From AP-16 sp036395835 (GTDB lineage Bacteria; Pseudomonadota; Alphaproteobacteria; Rhizobiales; Xanthobacteraceae), in assembly GCA_036395835.1 (NCBI GenBank), contig DASWCW010000316.1, forward strand, positions 1 to 15,328: a stretch of 15,328 nt of DNA, written 5' to 3'. Below the pieces are notes generated by a model that was not told the DNA's origin, made no database searches, and saw only the letters and a list, made by a program, of their open reading frames with translations. A program made the position numbers and the translations under genes. Every line of letters begins with the position of its first letter. Positions within the stretch are counted from its first letter, which is position 1. Positions 1-7,059 of this stretch are shown piece by piece.

Positions 1-1081
1 GGCAATGGTGGATGCCGCCGCCGAACGAGAGCGGGCGCACGCCGGTGCGGGTGATGTCGAGTTTTTCCGGATCGGCATAGACCTCCGGATCGCGATTGGC
101 GGCGCCGAGCAGGCACATGACGCTCTCGCCGCGCCGCACGAGGGTCCCGTCGGCGAGGGTCACGTCCTCGAACGCCTTGCGGGAGGTCAGCTGCACCGAG
201 GAATCGAACCGCAACAGCTCCTCGACCGCATTGGCGGCGAGCGCGGGTTCGCTCACGAGTTTCTGCCATTGCTCCGGGTTGCGATGCAGCGCCAGCAACC
301 CGTTGCCGATCAGATGGGTGGTGGTCTCATGGCCGGCTCCGAACAGGAGCCCGATGTTGGCGGCGAGCTCGTCGTGGGTCAGCCGGCCATCGTGCTCGTC
401 GCGCACGTGCAAGAGCGCGCTGATCAAATCGTCGCCGTCGGCGTCGCGGCGGCGCGCGAACAGCTCCTCGAAATAGCCGCGGTTGCGCACCGCGATGGCG
501 TTGACCTCGTCGAGCTCCTCGCGCGTCATCGGGGTCGGGTCGAGCGCGCGCCCGGAGACGCGGTAGCCGGTGAGAAATCGCGGCCGGTCGGCTTCGGGAA
601 TGCCGAGCAGCTCGCAGATCACCAGCACGGGGAGCGGCCGGGCGAAATCGCCGATCACGTCCATGGCGCCGCGCGGCTCGACCGCATCGAGCAGCGTCTC
701 GACCAGCGCCGCGATCTTCGGCCGCATTTCTTCGAGCCGCCGCGCGGTGAAGGCTTTGGCGACCAGCCCGCGCAGCCGCGTGTGGTCGGGCGGGTCGCGC
801 ACCAACATGGATAGGCGCAGGCCCTGGAACACCGGCTCCTCGAGCAATTCGCTGCGCTCGCGCGGATCGGACAGTTTTCCTTCGAAATCGTGGCCGAAAC
901 GCGCGTCTTTCGACACCGCCGCGACGTCGGCATAGCGGGTGAGCACCCACAGCCCGGTCGGCGAGCGCCACACCGGCGCGCGCTCGCGCAGCAGGCGATA
1001 GGCCGGATAGGGGTCGGCGAGGAATTTCGGATCGGCGAGGTCGAGCAAGGGCCTGTACGCGATGGTTTGGGCCATTGCCAT
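1..1081 (-). CDS. Cytochrome P450 (3' end cut by window edge)
   Basis: Heme-thiolate monooxygenase; soluble bacterial type with no membrane anchor at the N-terminus (MAMAQTIAYRPLLDLADPKF). The reading frame stays open for 360 codons, and the last one before the edge is the heme-ligating Cys: residues 353-360 read FGGGIHHC, the start of the FGxGxHxCxG signature. The I-helix oxygen-activation motif AGHETT is at about 249-254 and the K-helix E288-x-x-R291 is present. Bacterial P450s are usually about 400 residues, so roughly 40-50 C-terminal residues lie outside. The ATG at 1081 is chosen because a GGAGG Shine-Dalgarno (1087-1091) lies 5 nt upstream; a second ATG two codons later is less well spaced. 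The family is certain, but the substrate and CYP subfamily cannot be read. No redox partner (ferredoxin or reductase) is seen next to it. Confidence 0.95.
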   Translation of the reverse strand, partial: MAMAQTIAYRPLLDLADPKFLADPYPAYRLLRERAPVWRSPTGLWVLTRYADVAAVSKDARFGHDFEGKLSDPRERSELLEEPVFQGLRLSMLVRDPPDHTRLRGLVAKAFTARRLEEMRPKIAALVETLLDAVEPRGAMDVIGDFARPLPVLVICELLGIPEADRPRFLTGYRVSGRALDPTPMTREELDEVNAIAVRNRGYFEELFARRRDADGDDLISALLHVRDEHDGRLTHDELAANIGLLFGAGHETTTHLIGNGLLALHRNPEQWQKLVSEPALAANAVEELLRFDSSVQLTSRKAFEDVTLADGTLVRRGESVMCLLGAANRDPEVYADPEKLDITRTGVRPLSFGGGIHHC

Positions 1082-1086
1082 GTCAC

Positions 1087-1091
1087 CCTCC
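1087..1091 (-). promoter_or_regulatory. Ribosome binding site of the P450 gene
   Basis: GGAGG on the minus strand, 5 nt before the ATG at 1081. It fixes the start at 1081 rather than at the in-frame ATG six bases further in. Confidence 0.7.
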
Positions 1092-1309
1092 GGGTCGGCG
1101 GCGGAAAAAATGGACCCGCATCCTAGTGCGGCCGGCATGGACTTGTAAGGCCCTTGTTATGCGGCACTGGCTCGGCGACCCCAATGTCAAGCGATTTCGG
1201 CGGCTCTGGACTAGCTAGAATTGTGTGTCACCCCTTGACCTTTCGTGAGGGGTTCGCATCACTGCCGCCGCCATGCCGATCCATCCAATAATGTTGCTAA
1301 CGACGCGCA

Positions 1310-1882
1310 ATGTCCATGACCGAAACTGTTCTCCCCTCGTTTCTGCGCTTTCGAGAAGAAGGGCTCATCATCGGGCGTATTCTTGCTGGCTATGGCGAGC
1401 TTGAATTTGAGATGTGCGATTGCGTGTTTGCGATAAACAACGACTTGGATTCGTCAATAAGACAACTGTTCGGGCGGCGCGGAGAATTGCGAAGAATAAA
1501 GATCGCGGAAGAATTGATGAAGGCGCAATACGAGGCTGCCGGTTTAGCTGCACCCCATCGTGCCATCATGGAAGACATGGACTGGTGTCGGCAGGTTCGA
1601 AACCAATATGCCCACTGCAATTGGTACGATAGGGAAAATGAGGGGTTATGCTTTATTGATCTAGAGGCTACTGCGAAGCGAACCATAACGAATGCTACGT
1701 CACTTATTGAAAGGCGACACCGTATTGACGTTCCGCTCCTAACGGAACAAGAGGCGTTTTTCAAGTATGTTCAAAGGGGCTTCTGGTATCTTGCGGCCTC
1801 TTATCGAGAGTGGGCTGGAGGAACTCCAAATCATGCTTTCGGATTACCGCAAAAAGTGCCACAACCTCGCAAGCACAATTAG
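1310..1882 (+). CDS. HEPN-motif hypothetical protein (190 aa)
   Basis: I do not recognise a named family. The protein is predicted mostly helical and soluble, without signal peptide or membrane segment. Residues 97-102 read RNQYAH, which fits the catalytic R-N-x3-H (Rx4-6H) motif of HEPN ribonucleases, and it sits after a helix rich in charged residues, as expected for a HEPN bundle. HEPN proteins often act as toxin or antiviral RNases, but some are non-catalytic, so the activity is inference. Start: ATG at 1310 with a second in-frame ATG two codons later; no clear Shine-Dalgarno precedes either. Base composition is visibly lower in GC than the flanking P450 and transporter genes, suggesting acquisition by transfer. 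It converges on another AT-richer gene (2096-2758). No antitoxin-like MNT partner is visible beside it. Confidence 0.75.
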   Translation: MSMTETVLPSFLRFREEGLIIGRILAGYGELEFEMCDCVFAINNDLDSSIRQLFGRRGELRRIKIAEELMKAQYEAAGLAAPHRAIMEDMDWCRQVRNQYAHCNWYDRENEGLCFIDLEATAKRTITNATSLIERRHRIDVPLLTEQEAFFKYVQRGFWYLAASYREWAGGTPNHAFGLPQKVPQPRKHN

Positions 1883-2095
1883 GCTCATGGCGGTCCATTG
1901 TCAGGGAAAAAGAGCAACCGCTTCCACATCGGCGGCACTGTAGTCCAGCCGCCGTTCGGGTGAGGTTCAGCGAACATATCCCAGTTGCGAGGACCGCCAA
2001 ACCTGTTGTGGGGATTTGAGAGTTCCTGAATCTTTGATTATGAGTGATCCTTCCATTCAAGTAAATGACTTCGGACATATAGAATTTTACTGATA

Positions 2096-2758
2096 CTATG
2101 CGCTCCGTACCTTGAAGAACTTGGCTGCGGTCTCGGCCAGAGACTTCCAAATTTCCTTCTGTTCCAACCATTGTGGAGGCACTTTCATGAATACCACGCT
2201 TGGCCGTTCTTTCGGGAACTGCTTCCTGGCTTCCTGAAGCGAATTTAGAACGGTCTTCGCGCTAAAGCTTGTAGCCTCAATTTTGCATTTCGCATCGGCA
2301 CATACTACGCACCCATCGGCAAGCACGATTTCAATGTCATAATCCTGCCCCTTCGTTTGCTGAGGCTTCACGTACCGAAAATTGATGCCGCTCACATAAA
2401 GCATCCGGCCAAGATCAAGCTCGGCATACGTCGGTTCTATTGCTCCTCTCCTCATTCGATCAAGGCAAATCTTAAGCTCCGGAATAGTTTGCAAGTTCAA
2501 AAGGATTTCCGCCAAATCAACGATTTTGAACGTGCTGATTTGGCTTTGTACTCTATCCTTATCCGTAGCAATCAACCGCAGGAAGGTCGGCGCGTCTTGT
2601 CCCAGTCCTACATAGTTTTCAACCCACTCTGGCCCCAGAAAATATCTTAGCACTGAGACACCGAGCCAAAACGACCGTAGAAACGGATCGCCCTGAATTT
2701 CGGGTGGAAACTTAGAAAGCGTATTCAATAGAGCGCGATCTGTAATTCGGTCTGCCAT
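2096..2758 (-). CDS. Putative PD-(D/E)XK nuclease-fold hypothetical protein (220 aa)
   Basis: No named family is recognised. The C-terminal half has the order expected of a restriction-endonuclease-like fold: a helix with E113 (AELDLGRML), a strand with D141 (QDYDIEI), then about 12 residues later a second strand ending in D155-A-K157 (VVCADAKCK), followed by a helix (about 166-180) and a hydrophobic strand (PSVVFMKV, about 186-193). This is the E...D...(D/E)xK pattern. The N-terminal 110 residues are helical and unassigned. Start ATG at 2758 has no strong Shine-Dalgarno; a seven-codon open frame (2784-2761, MAKTSSG then TAA) ends 2 nt before it and could be a leader or chance. The gene is AT-richer than its surroundings, and its 3' end faces the HEPN gene. 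Nuclease activity is inference from motifs only. Confidence 0.72.
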   Translation of the reverse strand: MADRITDRALLNTLSKFPPEIQGDPFLRSFWLGVSVLRYFLGPEWVENYVGLGQDAPTFLRLIATDKDRVQSQISTFKIVDLAEILLNLQTIPELKICLDRMRRGAIEPTYAELDLGRMLYVSGINFRYVKPQQTKGQDYDIEIVLADGCVVCADAKCKIEATSFSAKTVLNSLQEARKQFPKERPSVVFMKVPPQWLEQKEIWKSLAETAAKFFKVRSA

Positions 2759-2861
2759 GATTATCCACTAGAGGTTTTCGCCATGAAAGGCGATCAGCCG
2801 CTCTTTGATCTTACGGAGCGTCGCATGACTGTGACGTGCCGTGTACCGGTATCAACAACCA

Positions 2862-2900
2862 TCAGGAGACCTTTCGCATGTGAAGGGAACGCTCTCCTGA
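2862..2900. repeat. Inverted repeat between the nuclease-like gene and the ABC operon
   Basis: Perfect 8-bp arms TCAGGAGA (2862-2869) and TCTCCTGA (2893-2900), with an inner CCTT/AAGG pair inside the 23-nt loop. It lies about 60 nt beyond the stop codon of the last ABC gene, so it could form a terminator-like hairpin for that minus-strand operon, but no T-tract follows on the minus strand. It may equally be an operator or a chance fold. Confidence 0.4.
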
Positions 2901-2959
2901 GCACCATCAAGGCTTTCGAGCGGGAAACGATTGCACCAAATTTGCATCACTGCATCTCT

Positions 2960-4027
2960 TCACGATACACCGACGCGCGACTGATCTTGAGCCTTCGGGC
3001 CGTTTCCGAGAACCGGGGTCGCGATCAGCGGATAATGGCACGCGACGAACCGGCCCGGCGCGACCTCACGCAGCAGCGGCTCCTCGGCGGCGCAGCGCGC
3101 ATCGGCGCGCGGGCAGCGGGTGCGGAACCGGCAGCCGGACGGCGGCGCGATCGGGGAGGGCGGCTCGCCGACCGGAATATTCTCGGGCGGCACGATGCTC
3201 GGGTCGGGCAGCGGGATCGATTGCAGCAGCACCGACGTATAGGGATGCGCCGGGGCGCGGAACAGCGCCTGCGTCGCGCCGATCTCGACGATTTTCCCGA
3301 GATACATCACCGCGATCCGGTCGCTCACCGCTTTGACCACTGCAAGATCGTGCGCGATGAACAACAGCGTGAGTCCGTAGCGCGCCTTCATGACCTCCAG
3401 CAGATTGAGGATCTGCGCGCGGATCAGCACGTCGAGCGCCGAGACCGGCTCATCGCAGATCAGAAGCTGCGGCTCGAGCACGAGCGCGCGGGCAATCGAG
3501 ATGCGCTGGCACTGGCCGCCCGAAAACTCGTGCGGCAGCCGACCCATGGTCAGGTCCGGATCGAGCCCGACCGCGCCGAGCACTTCGCGCACGCGGCGCT
3601 CGCGCTCGGCCTTGTTGGAAACGCCCGCGATGATGAGCGGCTCGGCGACGATGTCGCCGATGCGCCGGCGGGGATTGAGCGAGGCGATCGGGTCCTGAAA
3701 AATGAGCTGCAGCCGACGGCGCAGCAGCCGCAGCGGCTCGCCGCGCATTTGCGTGAGATCCTCGCCCTCGAACAGCACGCGGCCCGAGGTCGGCCGGACC
3801 AATTGCAGCACCGCGCGCCCCAACGTCGACTTGCCGCAGCCGGATTCGCCGACGAGCCCGAGCGTCTCGCCCGGCAGGATGTCGAAGCTCACGCCGGACA
3901 CCGCGTGCACGGTCTGGCCGTGCACGTGATATTCGACCACGAGCTGCTCGACCCGCAGCAGCGCTTCGCGCTCGCGCAGGGGCGCGGCATCGGCGGCAAC
4001 AGGCACGGCGGGGGCGGCGACACTCAT
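2960..4027 (-). CDS. Peptide/nickel-type ABC transporter ATP-binding protein (OppF/DppF-type)
   Basis: Second ATPase of the importer, cytoplasmic, 355 aa. Walker A GESGCGKST at about 60-68, Q-loop IFQDP near 109-113, signature FSGGQCQR at about 168-175, Walker B LLICDEP at 188-194 with catalytic E193, and H-loop H226 (IAHDL). The C-terminal part (about 250-335) is the oligopeptide/dipeptide transporter extension, including the Cys-containing stretch GCRFRTRCPRADARC. Length is typical for DppF/OppF. The first about 20 residues are Ala/Pro-rich and low in conservation, and the ATG at 4027 lacks a good Shine-Dalgarno, so the start is tentative. It is the last gene of the operon, separated from the first ATPase by an inverted-repeat element. 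It should pair with that ATPase under the two permeases; substrate unknown. Confidence 0.93.
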   Translation of the reverse strand: MSVAAPAVPVAADAAPLREREALLRVEQLVVEYHVHGQTVHAVSGVSFDILPGETLGLVGESGCGKSTLGRAVLQLVRPTSGRVLFEGEDLTQMRGEPLRLLRRRLQLIFQDPIASLNPRRRIGDIVAEPLIIAGVSNKAERERRVREVLGAVGLDPDLTMGRLPHEFSGGQCQRISIARALVLEPQLLICDEPVSALDVLIRAQILNLLEVMKARYGLTLLFIAHDLAVVKAVSDRIAVMYLGKIVEIGATQALFRAPAHPYTSVLLQSIPLPDPSIVPPENIPVGEPPSPIAPPSGCRFRTRCPRADARCAAEEPLLREVAPGRFVACHYPLIATPVLGNGPKAQDQSRVGVS

Positions 4028-4104
4028 GTCATACCGACGTTAGTTTCTTTTGCTTTTTATTCCGGCTCACAATGAAGCGCTGGGTCTCGCCGCTCGCGCG
4101 CTTT

Positions 4105-4262
4105 CCCTCTCCCCTTGCGGGAGAGGGTGGCGAGCACCGCGCTTGCGAGGTGCGAGCCGGGTGAGGGGTTGCTTCGCATTCTTTCAAAGGTACCCCTCAC
4201 CCGGCGCCTCCCCCGGATCAGGTCCGGGGTCGGCGCCACCCTCTCCCACAAGGGGAGAGGGG
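4105..4262. repeat. Large intergenic inverted-repeat element (REP-like)
   Basis: Two arms face each other: the left arm runs from CCCTCTCCCCTTGCGG at 4105 to CCGGGTGAGGGGT ending at 4169, and the right arm runs from ACCCCTCACCCGG at 4192 to the AAGGGGAGAGGG block ending near 4262. The ends of each arm are themselves palindromic (CCCTCTCCCC/GAGAGGG), and the right arm contains a further CCCCGGA/TCCGGGG stem. The centre (4170-4191) is unpaired. From general knowledge, elements with this CTCTCCC...GGGTGAGGGG pattern are scattered in many copies in Bradyrhizobium-like genomes. It sits between the two ATPase genes of one operon and overlaps the 3' end of the upstream one. Confidence 0.85.
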
Positions 4263-5257
4263 AAACGAGTACGCGGCGCACGCAAACCCGGGAGCGGCAG
4301 CCAGCAGGCATAGCGATGATCGCCGTCCGGCCCGGCGAGCGGCGGCGCCTCGTAGCGGCAATGGTCCACCGCGTATTTGCAGCGCGGCGCGAACGCGCAG
4401 CCCGCAATGCGGCGCGTCGGGTCGGGCGGCCGGCCGGCCACCGTCAGGAGCGGCGTGTGCGGCGGCGCGTCGAGTTTCGGGATCGCCGCCAGCAGCGCCT
4501 CCGTGTAGGGCATGCGCATATGCGCGAACAGCAGCGGCGTGGGCGCGCGCTCGACCACGCGGCCGGCGTACATCACCGCGACCTCGTCGGTGCGTCCGGC
4601 CAGCACGCCGAGATCATGGGTGATGAGGATCATCGCCATGTGGCGGCGGCGCTGCTCGCGCGCCAACAGGTCGAGGATCTGCGCCTGGATGGTGACGTCG
4701 AGCGCGGTGGTCGGCTCGTCGGCAATCAGGAGCTTGGGCTCGCACGAGAGCGCCATGGCGATCACGGCGCGCTGGCGCATGCCGCCGGAGAGCTGGTGCG
4801 GATATTGCCGCAGCCGCTGCTCCGGCTCGGCGATGCCGACGGCGGCGAGGAGCTCGGCGGCGCGGTTTCGGGCGGACGCGCCGGCCATGCCGAGATGCTG
4901 CTGCAGGGTCTCGGTGATCTGCCGGCCGATCGTGAGCACCGGGTTGAGCGAGGTCATCGGATCCTGGAACACGACCGCGAGCGCGCGCCCGCGCAATTTT
5001 CGCAGCGCCCGCGGATCGAGTTTCGTGAGATCCGCGCCGTCGAAGCGCACCCGTCCGTCGAGCCGCGCGCGGGGAGGCAGCAGGCCCAGGATCGCGCGCG
5101 ACAGCATGGTCTTGCCGCTGCCGGACTCGCCGGCGATGCCAAGCGTGCGGCCCGCCATCAGCGTGAGATCGACGTTCTCGACCGCGCGCAGCAGGCCGCG
5201 CCGGGTCGGCAGATCGACCGAGACACCCTCGACCGCAAGCAACGGCTCGGCGCTCAC
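4184..5257 (-). CDS. Peptide/nickel-type ABC transporter ATP-binding protein (OppD/DppD-type) with repeat-encoded tail
   Basis: First ATPase of the importer, 357 aa. Walker A GESGSGKT at about 43-50, Q-loop VFQDP at 96-100, signature LSGGM at 156-160, Walker B LLIAD-E at about 177-181, H-loop H214 (ITHDL). The C-terminal oligopeptide-transporter domain includes GCAFAPRCKYAVDHC (about 286-300), the Cys pattern typical of DppD/OppD. Start: the open frame continues upstream, but the domain begins right at a GTG at 5257 whose bases form GTGA with the stop of the permease gene (4-nt overlap, translational coupling). The natural end of the family would be near residue 325-330. The last about 27 residues (from about RFPSPLVGEG on) are encoded by the right arm of the inverted repeat, so the original stop was probably lost when that element arrived. 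Confidence 0.93.
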   Translation of the reverse strand: MSAEPLLAVEGVSVDLPTRRGLLRAVENVDLTLMAGRTLGIAGESGSGKTMLSRAILGLLPPRARLDGRVRFDGADLTKLDPRALRKLRGRALAVVFQDPMTSLNPVLTIGRQITETLQQHLGMAGASARNRAAELLAAVGIAEPEQRLRQYPHQLSGGMRQRAVIAMALSCEPKLLIADEPTTALDVTIQAQILDLLAREQRRRHMAMILITHDLGVLAGRTDEVAVMYAGRVVERAPTPLLFAHMRMPYTEALLAAIPKLDAPPHTPLLTVAGRPPDPTRRIAGCAFAPRCKYAVDHCRYEAPPLAGPDGDHRYACWLPLPGLRAPRTRFPSPLVGEGGADPGPDPGEAPGEGYL

Positions 5258-6117
5258 AGCGTGTTCTCGCGCGGATCGGTGATCGCGCGCAGCGCGTCTC
5301 CGACGAGATTGAACGACAGCACGGTCGCGAACAGCACGCCGGCGGGCAGGAACGCGAGCCAGGGCGCGATGTCGAGGCTCTCGCGGCCCTCGCCGATCAT
5401 GCTGCCCCAGCTCGGCCGCGGCGGCGGCACCCCGAGCCCCAAAAAGCTCAGCGCGCCTTCGACCACGATGGTCACGGCGACCGCGAGCAGGAAAAACGCA
5501 AGCAGCGGCAGCAGCACGTTGGGCAAAAGCTCGCGCAGCAGGATGCGGGCGTGGGTGGCGCCGAGCGCGCGCGCCGCCGTCACGAATTCGCGCTCGGCGA
5601 GCGTGAGCGTCGCCGCCCGCGCCACCCGCGCGAACGGCGGAATGCTCAAAAACCCGATCGTCATCGCGAGATTGAGCACCGACTGGCCGAGATAGGCGGT
5701 GATGGCGAGGATGAGCACCAGTGGCGGGAACGCGAGCAGCACGTCCATGCCGCCCATCGCCAGCGCCTCGAACTTTCCGCGGAAATAGCCCGCCAGCATG
5801 CCGAGCCCGGCGCCGAAGCCGAGACCGATCAACGGAGAGAGGAACCCCACCGTGAGCGAGGTTCGCGCGCCGAACACGAGCCGGGAAAGCATGTCGCGGC
5901 CGAGCCCGTCGGTCCCGAGCCAATGCTGCGCGTCCGGGGGCATGCGGCGGGCAAGCATGTCCATCTCGTTGGGGCTCGGGATCGGCAAGAAATCCGCCGA
6001 TGCGGCGGCGACGACCACGACGCAGATCCAGGCCGCCGCCGCCCAGAACACAAGGCTCAGACGCCGGCGCCGGCGCGGCGCGACCGCAACGTCGACCGCC
6101 GTGTCAAGCACGGCCAT
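5254..6117 (-). CDS. Peptide/nickel-type ABC transporter permease (DppC-type)
   Basis: Second inner-membrane permease, 287 aa. The N-terminus is basic (APRRRRRL) followed by a membrane segment at about 22-40, then the DppC-typical HWLGTDGLGRD motif at about 65-75 in the periplasmic region and further membrane segments at about 88-110, 124-145, 150-165, 202-222 and 258-275. The EAA loop that docks onto the ATPases is at about 175-200 (EREFVTAARALGATHARILL). Start: ATG at 6117 (MAVLDTAV) is preferred over an upstream in-frame ATG at 6231, because the extra segment is a shadow of the preceding permease gene. It overlaps the preceding gene by 14 nt, and its stop TGA overlaps the GTG of the following ATPase. 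Confidence 0.94.
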   Translation of the reverse strand: MAVLDTAVDVAVAPRRRRRLSLVFWAAAAWICVVVVAAASADFLPIPSPNEMDMLARRMPPDAQHWLGTDGLGRDMLSRLVFGARTSLTVGFLSPLIGLGFGAGLGMLAGYFRGKFEALAMGGMDVLLAFPPLVLILAITAYLGQSVLNLAMTIGFLSIPPFARVARAATLTLAEREFVTAARALGATHARILLRELLPNVLLPLLAFFLLAVAVTIVVEGALSFLGLGVPPPRPSWGSMIGEGRESLDIAPWLAFLPAGVLFATVLSFNLVGDALRAITDPRENTL

Positions 6118-7054
6118 GGCGAATCCTCGGGTCGAGCACGGCGTAAAGCATGTCGACCGCGAAATTGAGCAGCACGAAGCCGACGGCGACGAACAGCACC
6201 ACGCCCTGCAGGATGACGAAGTCGCGCGCATAGATCGCGCCGACCAGCAGCCGGCCGATGCCGGGCAGCGCGAAGATCGTCTCCACGATGATGGCGCCGC
6301 CGATCAGCCGCCCGATGTTGATCCCGGTGACCGTCACCAAGGTGAGCGAGGAGGGTTTGAGCGCATGCACCAGGAGGATGCGCGCGGGTTTCAGCCCCTT
6401 GGCCTTCGCCATGACGATGTAGTCTTCCTGCAGCGTCGCGATCATGTCGCTGCGCAGCACGCGCATCAGCACCGGCCATTCGCCGAGCGCGAGCGTCAGT
6501 GCCGGCAGCACGAAGCTGCGCAGATTGCCGAAAGCATCCTCCTCGAACGGCACCCAGCCGGTCGCCGGCAGCACGCGAAGCTGCACCGCGAACAGGTAGA
6601 TCAGCAGGATCGCCCACAGGAACGCCGGCACCGAGAGCATGCCGAAGGCGCCCCCGGTCAGCAGCCGGTCGAAGCTGCCGCCCTGGCGCACCGCGCACAG
6701 GATCCCGAGCGGCACGCCGATCAGCAGACCGGCGAGCTCCGCCATCAGCATCAGCTCGAGCGAGACCGGCAGGCGCGCGCCGATCGCGGCCAGCACCGTC
6801 TCGCCGGTGCGGAACGAGCGGCCGAAATCGCCCTGGATCACCCCGCCGAGCCAGTGGAGGTAGCGCCAGGCGATCGGCTGGTCGAGGCCCAGCTGCGCCC
6901 GGAGCGCTGCGACTTTGTCCGGCGTGGCCTGATCGCCGAGAATCGCATAGGCGAGGTCGCCGGGCAGCAGCGAGGCGATCAGGAACGTCAGCAGCGTCAC
7001 CGCCAGCAGCACCGGAACGAGATGCAGCAGCCGGTGGGCGATGTAGCCCAGCAT
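6104..7054 (-). CDS. Peptide/nickel-type ABC transporter permease (DppB-type)
   Basis: First inner-membrane permease, 316 aa, the usual length for DppB. The N-terminus begins MLGYIAHRLLHLVPVLLAVT, the classic DppB opening with the first membrane segment at about 9-30 and the PGDLA turn. Further membrane segments lie at about 98-120, 134-158, 180-198, 237-260 and 283-305. The cytoplasmic EAA loop is at about 210-235 (EDYIVMAKAKGLKPARILLV). The gene starts 5 nt after the stop of the binding-protein gene, and its end overlaps the next permease by 14 nt, so all are co-transcribed and probably translationally coupled. Open frame continues upstream of 7054 but reads as a shadow of the binding-protein gene. 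Confidence 0.95.
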   Translation of the reverse strand: MLGYIAHRLLHLVPVLLAVTLLTFLIASLLPGDLAYAILGDQATPDKVAALRAQLGLDQPIAWRYLHWLGGVIQGDFGRSFRTGETVLAAIGARLPVSLELMLMAELAGLLIGVPLGILCAVRQGGSFDRLLTGGAFGMLSVPAFLWAILLIYLFAVQLRVLPATGWVPFEEDAFGNLRSFVLPALTLALGEWPVLMRVLRSDMIATLQEDYIVMAKAKGLKPARILLVHALKPSSLTLVTVTGINIGRLIGGAIIVETIFALPGIGRLLVGAIYARDFVILQGVVLFVAVGFVLLNFAVDMLYAVLDPRIRHGRA

Positions 7055-7059
7055 CGCGC

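Noticed and set aside
5..814. Long plus-strand open frame antisense to the P450
   Set aside because: GC-rich shadow frame: low-complexity Arg/Ala/Gly-rich sequence, while the minus strand carries clear P450 motifs over the same span.
1235..1263. Sigma70-like promoter for the HEPN gene (TTGACC then ATCACT)
   Set aside because: The -35 is fair but the -10 box at the right spacing is poor; not strong enough to list.
1761..2171. Minus-strand 136-codon frame between the HEPN and nuclease-like genes
   Set aside because: Overlaps the 3' ends of both genes, and its sequence looks like a frame shadow without motifs.
2783..2959. Possible small plus-strand gene starting MKGDQPLF
   Set aside because: No ribosome site, and the frame simply runs on into the antisense of the ABC ATPase gene; no recognisable domain.
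5258..5923. Upstream extension of the OppD/DppD-type ATPase frame (579 codons in all)
   Set aside because: The added part is Arg/Ala-rich and is the out-of-frame reading of the permease gene; the GTG at 5257 fits family start and coupling.
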